52,911 bases of DNA, taken from the NCBI GenBank assembly GCA_020850735.1, contig JADZEE010000123.1, positions 1-52,911 on the forward strand. Reading direction: 5' to 3'. The notes under the pieces are model-generated. The model was given only the letters and a program-made list of their open reading frames with translations. It did not search any database and was not told the DNA's origin. Of the stretch, positions 19,566 through 27,971 are shown piece by piece. The DNA is from Gammaproteobacteria bacterium (GTDB lineage Bacteria; Pseudomonadota; Gammaproteobacteria; JADZEE01). Positions within the stretch are counted from its first letter, which is position 1; each line of letters begins with the position of its first letter. The position numbers were made by a program, and so were the translations under genes.

Positions 19566-22500
19566 ATGCACAAGCGTTTCGAGGAACCGAAGAGTCTCGA
19601 CCTGCCCGCCCTGGAGCGGGAGGTGCTCGAATTCTGGGAACGCGAGGACATCTTCCGTCGCTGCGTCGACGCGCGCGCCGGGCGCCCGGAGTTCACGTTT
19701 TACGAAGGTCCGCCGACCGCCAATGGCCGCCCGGGCATCCACCACGTTCTTTCGCGCACGATCAAGGACGCGTTCTGTCGCTATAAGACGCTCAAGGGCT
19801 TCCACGTCGAGCGCAAGGCCGGCTGGGACACACACGGTCTGCCGGTGGAAATCGAAGTGGAAAAGGAACTCGGCCTGGACAGCCGCGAAAGCGTCGAGGC
19901 CTACGGTATCGCCCGCTACAACGCCGCCTGCCGGGCGAGCGTGCAGCGCTATACGGCGGACTGGAACGAGCTCACCCGCCGCATCGGCTACTGGGTCGAT
20001 CTCGACGATCCCTATGTCACCTGCCACACGAGTTACATCGAAACCGTGTGGTGGCTGCTCAAGCGCATGCACGACCGGGGGCTGCTGTACCGCGGCTACA
20101 AGATCACGTGGTACAGCCCCGGCACGGGCACGGTGCTGTCCTCGCACGAGGTCAGCCTGGGTTACCGCGAGGTCGACGACCCGAGCGTCTACGTGCGCTT
20201 TCGCGCGCTCGACGAACACGGCGCGAGCTTTCTCGCCTGGACGACCACGCCGTGGACGCTCGTCTCCAACGCCGCGCTCGCGGTGGGCCCGGACATCGAG
20301 TACGTCAAGGTGCGGCACGTAGCGGACGGCGGTACGGCCGAAGTGCTGTATCTCGCGCGGGCGCGTCTGGCGGTGCTCAAGGGCGAGGTCGAGGAGCTCG
20401 CGTCGATGCCGGGTCGGGCGCTGGTCGGCCGTCGCTACGAGCCGCTGTTCCGCCTTGACCCCGGGGATCTGGACACGCGCGACGCCTGGCGGGTCGTGGC
20501 CGCCGATTACGTCACCACCGAGGACGGTACGGGTATCGTCCACACTGCGCCGGCTTTCGGGGCCGAGGATTACGACACCGGCCAGCGCGAGGGCCTGCCG
20601 CTGTTCAACCCAATCCATCCGGACGGTCACTTCGCCGCTGCGACGCCGGTCGTCGGCGGACAGTGGTTCAAGGATGCCGACCGGCTCGTGTGCCGCGATC
20701 TGCGGGCGCGGGATCTGCTCTACCGGCAGGAGACCTGCCGCCACAATTACCCGCACGACTGGCGCAAGGGCACGCCTCTGATGAGCTATCCGGTCGAGAG
20801 CTGGTTCGTGCGCACGACCGCCCTGCGCGACCGGCTGGTCGAGCTCAATCGGTCGATCAGATGGTATCCGCCGGCGATCCGCGACGGCCGCTTCGGCAAC
20901 TGGCTGGAGAACAATGTCGACTGGGCGCTGTCGCGGCGGCGTTACTGGGGCACGCCGCTGCCGATCTGGCGTTCGGACGCTCCGGACTCGGAGTACTTCG
21001 AGGTGATCGGCTCAATCGCCGAGCTGCGCGCCCGCTGCGGCGATGGCCTCGACGACGACGCCAGCATCGATCTGCACCGGCCGTACGTCGACGGGCTCAC
21101 CTGGCCGGCGCCGGACGGCGGCACCATGCGCCGGGTGACGGACGTCATCGACGTGTGGTTCGACTCCGGCGCCATGCCGTTCGCGCAATGGCACTACCCG
21201 TTCGAGAACGAGGACGTCTGGCAGCGGCACTTCCCCGCCGACTTCATCTGCGAGGGGCTCGATCAGACGCGTGGGTGGTTCTACACCCTGCACGCCATCG
21301 CCACCCTGACCATGGACAGCGTCGCCTTCAGGAACGTGGTCGTCAACGGCCTCATTCTCGACGAGAAGGGTGAGAAGATGTCCAAGTCGCGCGGCAACAC
21401 GGTCGATCCGTTCGCGACCGTCGACGCGCACGGCGCCGACGTGCTGCGCTGGTACATGCTGGCCAACTCACCGCCCTGGGAAAACATGAAGTACTCCGAC
21501 CGCGGTCTGCGCGAGACCCGCTCGAAGTTCTTCGACACGCTGTTCAACGTCTACCGGTTTTTCGCTGCCTACGCCAACATCGACGGCTTCACGAACACCG
21601 CGGCGCGCATTCCCGTCGTGGAGCGGACCGAGCTCGATCGCTGGATGCTCAGCCGGCTGAACACGACCGTCACCGAAGCCGACGCGGCCTACGACGGCTA
21701 CGACGCGACGCGCGCCGCGCGGGCCGTGGAACGGCTGGTCGACGAGCTGTCGAACTGGTACATCCGCCGATCCAGGCCGCGTTTCTGGACCGGCAAGAAG
21801 AGCGGCGCCGGGGTCACGGTTTCGGATCACGACAAGCTCTGCGCCTACCAGACCACGCTCGAATGCCTGGTCGCGATTGCCGGGCTGATGAGCCCGGTCG
21901 CGCCGTTCTTCGCCGACTGGCTGCATCGTGCGCTCGCCGGGGCGGGGCTTGCCCAGGCTGCGCCGTCCGTGCACATGACCGATTTTCCCGCGGCCGACGC
22001 ACTGGCGATCGATCTCGAGCTCGAACGGCGCATGCAGCTCGCCCGCACGATCGTCACCGAAGTGCTGTTGCTGCGCAATCAGTCGAAGATCAAGGTGCGC
22101 CAGCCCCTCGCCCGCATCATGGTGGTCACCGGCGGGCACCTCGACCGGGACACGATCGAGCGCGTCCGGGAGCCGATACTCGAGGAGCTGAACGTGCAGG
22201 CGATCGAGTACATCGCGGACTCGAGCGAGATCGTCAGCCGCAGCGCGAAGCCCAGCTTCCCGGCGCTCGGGCCGCGGCTGGGCAAGCTGATGGGGCCGGC
22301 GGGCAAGGTGATCCGCGCGCTCGACGGCGCCGCGATCTCACGGTACCTGGCTGACGGCGCGCTGACCATCGAGGTGAACGGGCAGGCGGTCGAACTCGGT
22401 GCCGGTGATCTCGAAATATCCAGCGAGGCCGTCGGCGAATGGCTGGTGGCGAGCCGCGACGGCGTGACCGTGGCCCTCGATACGCACCTGACCGACACGC

Positions 22501-22772
22501 TGATCGACCAGGGCTACGCCCGCGAGACCGTCAACCGGATCCAGAACATGCGCAAGGCCCTGGACCTCGCATTGACGGACCGCATTCACGTCCAGTATGC
22601 CGCTACACCGCGCCTGGCCGCGGCCATCGCCGCGCACACCACGCTGATCCGCCGCGAAACCCTCGCGCTGGCGCTCGACACGGGCGCCGTTCCCGCGGGC
22701 GACATGGTGCAGACCTTCGACGTCGAGGGCGAGAGCCTGACGATCGGGCTGCGCCGTGGCGTGGTGGCCTGA
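19566..22772 (+). CDS. ileS: Isoleucyl-tRNA synthetase, type 2 (eukaryote-like), GXHH variant
   Basis: 1068 residues, longer than the usual proteobacterial IleRS1 (about 940). The class I signature HXGH is replaced by G57-I58-H59-H60 in GRPGIHHVL. KMSKS is intact at 604-608 (GEKMSKSRGN). WDTHGLPVE and the CP1 editing block (LAWTTTPWTLVSN, EDGTGIVHTAPAFG) are present, and the C-terminal zinc-finger cysteines of type 1 enzymes are absent. These features place it in IleRS2, the branch that is naturally resistant to mupirocin; the swapped GXHH motif is the one reported for hyper-resistant enzymes. The usual lspA neighbour is missing. The ATG at 19566 is preferred to upstream in-frame starts. A type 1 ileS may exist elsewhere. 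Confidence 0.93.
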   Translation: MHKRFEEPKSLDLPALEREVLEFWEREDIFRRCVDARAGRPEFTFYEGPPTANGRPGIHHVLSRTIKDAFCRYKTLKGFHVERKAGWDTHGLPVEIEVEKELGLDSRESVEAYGIARYNAACRASVQRYTADWNELTRRIGYWVDLDDPYVTCHTSYIETVWWLLKRMHDRGLLYRGYKITWYSPGTGTVLSSHEVSLGYREVDDPSVYVRFRALDEHGASFLAWTTTPWTLVSNAALAVGPDIEYVKVRHVADGGTAEVLYLARARLAVLKGEVEELASMPGRALVGRRYEPLFRLDPGDLDTRDAWRVVAADYVTTEDGTGIVHTAPAFGAEDYDTGQREGLPLFNPIHPDGHFAAATPVVGGQWFKDADRLVCRDLRARDLLYRQETCRHNYPHDWRKGTPLMSYPVESWFVRTTALRDRLVELNRSIRWYPPAIRDGRFGNWLENNVDWALSRRRYWGTPLPIWRSDAPDSEYFEVIGSIAELRARCGDGLDDDASIDLHRPYVDGLTWPAPDGGTMRRVTDVIDVWFDSGAMPFAQWHYPFENEDVWQRHFPADFICEGLDQTRGWFYTLHAIATLTMDSVAFRNVVVNGLILDEKGEKMSKSRGNTVDPFATVDAHGADVLRWYMLANSPPWENMKYSDRGLRETRSKFFDTLFNVYRFFAAYANIDGFTNTAARIPVVERTELDRWMLSRLNTTVTEADAAYDGYDATRAARAVERLVDELSNWYIRRSRPRFWTGKKSGAGVTVSDHDKLCAYQTTLECLVAIAGLMSPVAPFFADWLHRALAGAGLAQAAPSVHMTDFPAADALAIDLELERRMQLARTIVTEVLLLRNQSKIKVRQPLARIMVVTGGHLDRDTIERVREPILEELNVQAIEYIADSSEIVSRSAKPSFPALGPRLGKLMGPAGKVIRALDGAAISRYLADGALTIEVNGQAVELGAGDLEISSEAVGEWLVASRDGVTVALDTHLTDTLIDQGYARETVNRIQNMRKALDLALTDRIHVQYAATPRLAAAIAAHTTLIRRETLALALDTGAVPAGDMVQTFDVEGESLTIGLRRGVVA

Positions 22773-22808
22773 CCCGTTCGCCGAGGCCGGCATGCGTCGC
22801 CCGCGCCG

Positions 22809-23018
22809 TCACGGCACCGGATCGTAGCCGCCTTCGTGCCAGGGGTGACAGCGCAGAATGCGCGCGATCGCCATGCAGCCACCCCGCCAGGGGCCGTGTT
22901 TTTCGATGGCTTCGAGCGCGTAGGCCGAGCACGTGGGCAGGTAGCGGCAGTGACTGCCGATGAACGGGCTGACGAGGTAGCGGTAAGCGCGCACGAGCAG
23001 GAGCAGCAGGGATTTCAT
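22809..23018 (-). CDS. yidD: Membrane protein insertion efficiency factor
   Basis: 69 residues. The sequence is typical Yid[29 protein letters not shown] with a break, then [19 protein letters not shown] and the closing [13 protein letters not shown]. YidD is a small inner-membrane-associated protein helping YidC/Sec insertion. It normally lies between rnpA and yidC; here it is alone, convergent with ileS, so it has been relocated. An in-frame extension to 23189 adds a leader without motifs and is rejected. Confidence 0.93.
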   Translation of the reverse strand: MKSLLLLLVRAYRYLVSPFIGSHCRYLPTCSAYALEAIEKHGPWRGGCMAIARILRCHPWHEGGYDPVP

Positions 23019-23163
23019 CGCGACGAGTCGAAGCGGAGCCTCTGCTATTATGCCGCAGCAACCGTGAACCCGGTGCCTGCCGGGCACGTTCCGCAGCACT
23101 TGCAGGCGCCGCGGTGATGGCTTTGCGGGTTCACGGCGCAAACTGCGGACGAGGACTGCAGCC

Positions 23164-23889
23164 GTGATCGACCATCGCGTCAGCATCATCTATCGCGCCC
23201 GGGCCGGCGCGCGGTTCGACTGGGCGTATTACCTGGAACGGCACCTGCCACTGGCCGTCGGCGTTTCGATGCGCCACGCGAGCATCACCGCCTGCGACGT
23301 CGATCGGCCGCTGGCCGACATTGCCGCGCCGCACGTGTGCATCTGCGTCGTGCATTTCGCCGACGTCGCGGCGATGGACGCGTTCCGCGGGTTTTTCCAC
23401 ACCGGACATCCCGAGTCGCACCGGATCCTGGCCGACGAACCCAACTACACCACCATCGAGCCGGTGTTCGTCGCCGGTGCCGCACGCACGGTCACGCACG
23501 GGGGTGACGCGCCGCCGGCGCCGGGCGCGTTCCGGCTCCGGCTCATGTTCCCGGCGCCGGCAGGTACGCAGTTCGATCACGGATATTTCGCAGCCATCGC
23601 CGAGACCGTGCTGCGCGAACGGTTGCTACCGCTCGTGCCCGTGCTGTGCACCCAGACCGACGGTATGCTGAGCGGCGTGGCACCGCAGTCGACCCCCGCT
23701 TATCACGCCATCTGGAGCCTGTATCTGCCGTCGCGCGCGGCCGTCGACACCTGCCTGGGGTTGTTGCACGGGCCGGCGGGTGTGGCGATCCGCGCCGATC
23801 TCGGGCGCGTGACCACGGTCGCGCCGGAGATCCTCGCCGCCGAGGTCGTGGCTTTCGATCTACGGCTCGCGGCGGCCGCGTCGCGGTGA
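23164..23889 (+). CDS. Tandem EthD-domain protein
   Basis: 241 residues, GTG start after GAGGA. Two ferredoxin-like dimeric alpha/beta-barrel halves can be seen: residues 1-110 with [28 protein letters not shown] (the FDxxYYxxxHxPL signature of EthD) and residues 125-241 with [18 protein letters not shown] followed by LRERLLPLV, where the His is lost. EthD proteins accompany degradation of ethers, steroids and aromatics and act as small monooxygenase-like or cyclase-like proteins. It overlaps the SDR gene by one base (TGATG), heading an operon with SDR and a crotonase. Confidence 0.8.
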   Translation: MIDHRVSIIYRARAGARFDWAYYLERHLPLAVGVSMRHASITACDVDRPLADIAAPHVCICVVHFADVAAMDAFRGFFHTGHPESHRILADEPNYTTIEPVFVAGAARTVTHGGDAPPAPGAFRLRLMFPAPAGTQFDHGYFAAIAETVLRERLLPLVPVLCTQTDGMLSGVAPQSTPAYHAIWSLYLPSRAAVDTCLGLLHGPAGVAIRADLGRVTTVAPEILAAEVVAFDLRLAAAASR

Positions 23890-24635
23890 TGACGTTCAGT
23901 AACCGGGTTGCGGTCATCGTCGGCGGTACGTCCGGTATCGGCCGCGCGAGCGCCGCGGCCTTCGCCGCTCGGGGAGCGCGGGTCGTCCTTGGCGGCCGCG
24001 ATGCCCGCCGCGGGGAGGACACTGCGACCGCCCTGCGAGCCGCCGGCGGTGATGCGCGTTATTTCAGCGTCGACGTGACCGACAGCGCCAGCGTGGCAGC
24101 TTTGTTCCGGGCCATCGACAGTGACTATGGCAGGCTGGACATCGCCTTCAACAATGCCGGCTGGGAAGGCCCGGCGGCTCCTGCCGGCGCGGTCGAGGAA
24201 GCCGACTGGCTGCGGATGATCGATACCAAGCTGAACGGCGTGTGGCGCTGCATGCGCGGCGAGCTCCCGCTGCTGCAACGCAGCGGCGGCGGCGCGATCG
24301 TCAACATGGCGGGCAGCTGGGGGCTGGTGGGTTTCCCCAACTACGCACCCTATTGCGCGGCCGCGCACGGGATCATGGGCCTGACCCGCGCAGCCGCCCT
24401 GGAGTATGCGCGCGCCGGTATCCGGGTAAACGCCGTCTGTCCCGGCGCGGTCGATGCGCCGATGCTCGATCGCATGACCGGCGGTGCGCAGGAGGTGAAG
24501 GCGGTCTTTGGCGAGCAGCTCGCAATCGGGCGTATCTGCACTGCGGAAGAAGTGGCGCAGGCCGTGCTCTGGCTGGCCTCGCCGGCGGCTTCTTACGTCA
24601 ACGGGATCGGGCTGCCGCTCGACGGGGGCGGCTGA
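23889..24635 (+). CDS. Short-chain dehydrogenase/reductase lacking the catalytic lysine
   Basis: 248 residues with the classical SDR layout: cofactor loop GGTSGIGRASAAAFAARGARVVLGGRD, the NNAG motif (FNNAGWEGPAAP), serine region IVNMAGSWGLVG, and Tyr in NYAPYCAAAHGIMGLTRAAALEY. The active-site YxxxK reads YCAAA, so lysine is replaced by alanine (codons TAT TGC GCG GCC GCG). The rest of the fold, including VNAVCPGAVDAPM and the C-terminal YVNGIGLPLDGG, is intact. The gene starts on the last base of the EthD stop and is followed two bases later by the crotonase gene. It may be impaired as an oxidoreductase or may use another proton relay. Confidence 0.88.
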   Translation: MTFSNRVAVIVGGTSGIGRASAAAFAARGARVVLGGRDARRGEDTATALRAAGGDARYFSVDVTDSASVAALFRAIDSDYGRLDIAFNNAGWEGPAAPAGAVEEADWLRMIDTKLNGVWRCMRGELPLLQRSGGGAIVNMAGSWGLVGFPNYAPYCAAAHGIMGLTRAAALEYARAGIRVNAVCPGAVDAPMLDRMTGGAQEVKAVFGEQLAIGRICTAEEVAQAVLWLASPAASYVNGIGLPLDGGG

Positions 24636-24637
24636 CG

Positions 24638-25435
24638 GTGCCGGCGCAAGGTGGTGACGACGGGCCGGTGGGCACCGCAGTCGCGGGGCCGGTCGCCACG
24701 ATCACGCTCGCTCACGCCGGCCGGCGTAATGCGCTCGGCGCGGCCATGGTGGACGCACTGGTCGGCGCGCTGGCGGCGCTCGGCGCCGGCGGGATCCGCG
24801 TCGCGATCCTGCGGGCTGCGCCCGGTACCGCGATCTGGTCGACGGGCTTCGACATTCGCGAGCTCGAACCCGGCCGCGATCCCGAACGCGAGTCCGACCC
24901 CGTCCGTCGCGTGGTACGCGCCGTGCGCGAATTCCCGGCGCCGGTAATCGCGATGATCGAGGGCAGTGTCTGGGGCGGCGCGACCGAACTGGCGCTGGCC
25001 TGCGACATCGTCGTCGCCGCCGCCGGCGCCACGTTTGCCGTCACCCCGGCGAAGCTCGGCGTTCCCTACAGCACGATCGGGGTGAGAAATCTCATGGCGC
25101 GGGTGCCGCCGCCGGTGTTGCGCGAGCTGGTGTTCAGCGGCACGCCGATCGACGCCGCCACGGCCCGGGCGCTCGGCATCATCAACCACGTGGTCGCGGC
25201 CGACGCACTGGAAAGCGCGGTGCACGAACTCGCCGCACGCATTGCCGCCAACGCGCCGCTCGCCATTGCCGCGCTCAAGCAACAAATGAATGCGTTGGAG
25301 GACGCGCAGTCGCCGCCGGACCCGGTGCGCGAGCGCATCGAAGCCCAGCGGCGCGAGGCGTGGGAGAGTCACGATTACCGCGAGGGCGTGCAGGCCTTTC
25401 TCGACAAGCGCGCGCCCCGTTTCACGGGCACATAA
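24638..25435 (+). CDS. Crotonase-family enzyme, methylmalonyl-CoA decarboxylase-like
   Basis: 265 residues, GTG start two bases after the SDR stop. Block similarity to E. coli YgfG/ScpB is high as I remember it: MIEGSVWGGATELALACD, TPAKLGVPYSTIGVRNL, RALGIINHVV and the ending YREGVQAFLDKRAPRFTG. The oxyanion-hole residues and the catalytic Tyr (Y144 in GVPYS) are kept. The His of the YgfG GHDIHEL segment is Phe here (GFDIREL, F71). In E. coli the enzyme converts methylmalonyl-CoA to propionyl-CoA. In this operon (EthD, SDR, crotonase) a different acyl-CoA substrate is possible. Confidence 0.82.
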   Translation: MPAQGGDDGPVGTAVAGPVATITLAHAGRRNALGAAMVDALVGALAALGAGGIRVAILRAAPGTAIWSTGFDIRELEPGRDPERESDPVRRVVRAVREFPAPVIAMIEGSVWGGATELALACDIVVAAAGATFAVTPAKLGVPYSTIGVRNLMARVPPPVLRELVFSGTPIDAATARALGIINHVVAADALESAVHELAARIAANAPLAIAALKQQMNALEDAQSPPDPVRERIEAQRREAWESHDYREGVQAFLDKRAPRFTGT

Positions 25436-25642
25436 GCGATGCAGCGGTGGCCGCGCGCCGGTTGCCCGGCGTCCCGGGCAGCCGGCAGTCCGGTGACCAT
25501 CAGCCGTGGCCAGCCGGGCGCGAGCCGCGTGCCACGGCGGCATTCGTCCACCGTGCCGGTGCGGGTATCGGGGCGGCCAGGGGCCGGCGCTCGTTATACT
25601 GCGCCCGGGCATTGTTGCGGCAGGCAGGCAAGGATTACCGAC

Positions 25643-26653
25643 ATGGACAGAGAAAAAGGGTGGTGCGGCGGCGCGCGGGCGCTGATGCTCTGGCTGGGTC
25701 TGACCACGGCGGGAGCGGCGACGGCGGCCGGCGTGCCGGCGCAGTGGTGGCCGTCCGAATGGGGGCCGGACGATGAGCGCGGCGCGCTCAACCGCCTCGG
25801 CCCGGCCCAGGTACTCGCGGCCGCCGCGCTCATCCGCGAGGGCGTCGTCTACGACATGGGCCGGGTGTTCGAGGAGGACATGCCGCTGTTCTCGCTGACA
25901 CCGCAGAAACGCAAGTACACCCTGAGCGTGCCCGGTGCACCGAGCTGGGGACCGCTCGGCGACAACAAGCTGGTCTGGAACGAGGACTACATCAGCGGCC
26001 ACCTGACCCAGGACGGTACCCAGTTCGACGCCCTCGCCCACATGGCGACCGAATACGGCCGGCACGGGGACCTGAACGAGCTGCGTTATTACAACGGCCT
26101 GCGCCACGTCGACATCGGCAGTGGCCGGGGTTTCAGCAAGCTGGGCGTCGACAAGGTCAGCCCCATTTTCACCCGTGGCATTCTCATCGACGTGGCTGCG
26201 TACAAGGGCCGCATGCTCGATCGCAGCGAAGAGATCAGCGTCGCCGATCTGCAGGCCGCGCTGGCCCGTCAGGGCATGAGCGAGGCCGATATCCACCCGG
26301 GCGACGCCCTGTTCTACAACACCGGCTGGGGACGACTGTGGAAGGTCGACAACGACAAGTTCAACAGCGGCACGCCCGGGCTGGACGTGCGCGCCGGCGA
26401 GTGGGTCGCGGCGAAGCAGGTGGTGCTCGTGGGGACGGACAACTGGGCCGTGGAGGCGATTCCGGGCCCGGATCCGGCAAACTTCGCGCCCAATCACCAG
26501 AAATTCCTGGTCGAGAAAGGGATCTACATCATGGAGAACCTCGATTTCTCCGCTCTGATCGATGCCGGCGTGTACGAGTTCGCGTTTGCCTTCGGCGCCC
26601 TGCCGCTGCGGGGGGCCACCGGTTCGCCGGCACGACCGTTCGCGATCCGCTGA
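25643..26653 (+). CDS. Secreted cyclase-family (kynurenine formamidase-like) hydrolase
   Basis: 336 residues. The N-terminus MDREKGWCGGARALMLWLGLTT... with a hydrophobic stretch ending AATAAG is a probable signal peptide. The mature protein opens with WWPSEWGPDDERGALNRLGP, frequent in bacterial cyclase proteins. It has the metal region GHLTQDGTQFDALAHMATEYG in two blocks, a variant of HxGTHxDxxxH, then YKGRMLDRSEEISVADLQ, GDALFYNTGW and GTDNWAVEAIPG. Members hydrolyse amides or cyclise polyketides; the degradation-related ones are often cytoplasmic, so export is unusual. A TATACT -10-like box lies at 25595. It is not tightly linked to the crotonase gene (207 bases apart). Confidence 0.85.
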   Translation: MDREKGWCGGARALMLWLGLTTAGAATAAGVPAQWWPSEWGPDDERGALNRLGPAQVLAAAALIREGVVYDMGRVFEEDMPLFSLTPQKRKYTLSVPGAPSWGPLGDNKLVWNEDYISGHLTQDGTQFDALAHMATEYGRHGDLNELRYYNGLRHVDIGSGRGFSKLGVDKVSPIFTRGILIDVAAYKGRMLDRSEEISVADLQAALARQGMSEADIHPGDALFYNTGWGRLWKVDNDKFNSGTPGLDVRAGEWVAAKQVVLVGTDNWAVEAIPGPDPANFAPNHQKFLVEKGIYIMENLDFSALIDAGVYEFAFAFGALPLRGATGSPARPFAIR

Positions 26654-26962
26654 GGCGCTTCCGGTCCGGCGTCACCGCGGCCGGGCCGCACGGCCGCGGG
26701 GAGGGGATCCGTTGCCGCGCAGGCGGAAGAACCGGCACCCCGGCGCGGGTGGTTCGCGCGCTGCGTGGACTCACCGACAGGGGGGGTGTCGTGCGCCGGG
26801 GTGCCCTGCAACGCAAGGTAAGACAGCTTCAATTAATTGTCAATTAATAGTCAATTGAAAATATTTTATAGCGGATGTCGGCCGGCGCGGCGGCGCGGGC
26901 TCACGGGACGCACGCAGGCGCGCGCCGGCCATGACCAGCGGGGCGCTGGTGCGGGCCGCCGC
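26654..26962. other. Intergenic stretch with an AT-rich patch
   Basis: Convergent gap between the cyclase and MarR genes. Most is GC-rich and without coding signal, but 26830-26872 is strikingly AT-rich and contains the inverted repeat listed at 26832. A promoter-like arrangement (TTGTCA then TTTATA region) could fire on the plus strand; no gene follows it. Confidence 0.5.
26832..26858. promoter_or_regulatory. AT-rich inverted repeat, possible MarR operator
   Basis: ATTAATTG-T-CAATTAAT (26832-26848), 8-bp perfect arms around one base, followed by the 8-bp palindrome TCAATTGA (26851-26858). The 10-mer TCAATTGAAA recurs at 39375-39384, at the edge of the 28-bp palindrome of the UbiD operon. 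It lies just past the 3' end of the MarR-type gene. Regulator assignment is inference. Confidence 0.45.
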
Positions 26963-27547
26963 TCAGTCCTCGCCGTCGGTCGTGTCGCCGGCCGTGGTGA
27001 CCGTGCTGTAACTGGCCGAGACGCGGCCAGCTTCGTCGTACAACCCGGTCAGCAGGCTGAGCAGGCGTGCCGTGTCGCGCAGCTTGCGGCCGATGTCCTC
27101 GATATTGGTCATCTGCTGCGTGAGTACCTCGTTGCGCAGGTCGGCATAACGATCCAGCACCAACCGGCCGCGCTTGGTGACGTCGTAGGCGAAGATCTTG
27201 CCGCCGCTTTCGCGGACCTTGCGTGCCAGCTTCAGCTTGACGAGCTTGCGCAGGCTGTACTGGATGTTGGGAATGTCGTCGCGATTGATCTGCCGGGCGA
27301 TGACGGCCGCGGTCTTGGGCCGCTCCTGCATGCGGATCACGTGCAGGATGACGATCTCCGGAAAGCTCAGCTCCGGCATCCCGCACACCGCCGCCAGTTG
27401 CATCACGTAGCGCTCGAAGGCCTGCTGGAATCGCAGTACGCTCCACTCGAAATCCGTCGTGACGGCGCCGTGCTCGTCGCGGGCCAGGTGCCAGTTGCGA
27501 TAATGGGCATCGTCGAGCTTGACATGGGCAGTGGGTGTATCGGCCAA
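26963..27547 (-). CDS. MarR-type winged-helix regulator
   Basis: 194 residues from a TTG at 27547, chosen because CAGGAG lies seven bases upstream and because the longer frame to 27682 would run through the promoter and operator. The centre is a winged helix: LSFPEIVILHVIRMQERPKTAAVIARQ in segments, DDIPNIQYSLRKLVKLKLARKVRE (recognition helix region) and GGKIFAYDVTKRGRLVLDRYADL (wing and following helix). The ends are helical and probably form the dimer. It is divergent from the YCF48/RND export operon, and TGTATACA sites and AT-rich repeats flank it. It probably represses itself or the export operon in response to an effector. Confidence 0.8.
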   Translation of the reverse strand: MADTPTAHVKLDDAHYRNWHLARDEHGAVTTDFEWSVLRFQQAFERYVMQLAAVCGMPELSFPEIVILHVIRMQERPKTAAVIARQINRDDIPNIQYSLRKLVKLKLARKVRESGGKIFAYDVTKRGRLVLDRYADLRNEVLTQQMTNIEDIGRKLRDTARLLSLLTGLYDEAGRVSASYSTVTTAGDTTDGED

Positions 27548-27654
27548 GACGGCGCTCCTGTCGGTATGCGGGATTCTTAGTTGACTATCGATCGAATTCC
27601 AAGCGAAATTACAGCACGCTGCGTCCCGGTTGCGAAACCCGCCGGTGTTGGCAG

Positions 27655-27683
27655 ATTTTATGTATACAAAAATCCGAGACAAA
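27655..27683 (-). promoter_or_regulatory. Candidate marR promoter with operator in the spacer
   Basis: On the minus strand: -35 TTTGTC, 17-base spacer, -10 TAAAAT. The spacer contains the palindrome TGTATACA (27661-27668), so a bound repressor would block RNA polymerase. Leader to the TTG start is about 100 bases. Confidence 0.5.
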
Positions 27684-27735
27684 TAACTAAAATCGGGGGC
27701 CAGAACACCTGTTCAGGCTGGACAATACCGGCTTA

Positions 27736-27743
27736 TGTATACA
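27736..27743. promoter_or_regulatory. TGTATACA palindrome (second copy in this gap)
   Basis: In context TTATGTATACAATA, 68 bases from centre to centre of the first copy. Oriented towards the export operon. Same sequence as the sites of the right-hand island. Confidence 0.5.
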
Positions 27744-27787
27744 ATATAGTGGCCGGTGTGACGAACCGGCTACCCTGCACCAAGGTT

Positions 27788-27816
27788 TTCAAAACTAAAA
27801 CGCTTATCTGTACAAT
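27788..27816 (+). promoter_or_regulatory. Candidate promoter of the YCF48/RND operon
   Basis: TTCAAA, 17-base spacer, TACAAT. The -10 overlaps the half-site TCTGTACAAT. Leader of about 150 bases to the ATG at 27972. Confidence 0.35.
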
Positions 27817-27971
27817 CCGGCCGGCGCGTCGCACCACGTTTGCCTGCGGGCGCGCGGCGTGCGCCGTACGGGGCGACCGGCGCCGTGGCGGATGGGATCG
27901 CAGCAGCATCTGGTCGCGGCGTGCTGCACCGGGGCGCCGGTTGCGCTAGCATAAAGAGTAACGAACGGACG

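Larger units (their letters stand above)
27548..27971. other. Divergent promoter region, AT-rich
   Basis: About 420 bases between the MarR gene and the export operon, clearly AT-richer than its surroundings from 27580 to 27815. It contains two exact TGTATACA palindromes and one TGTACA, plus promoter-like hexamers in both directions (listed separately). A 122-codon frame on the plus strand is rejected as non-coding. Confidence 0.6.

Noticed and set aside
22809..23189. 126-codon form of YidD
   Set aside because: The extra 57 codons precede the typical YidD start and have no family similarity.
27581..27949. 122-codon ORF in the divergent promoter region
   Set aside because: It spans operators and promoter elements, has no ribosome-binding site and no recognisable motif.
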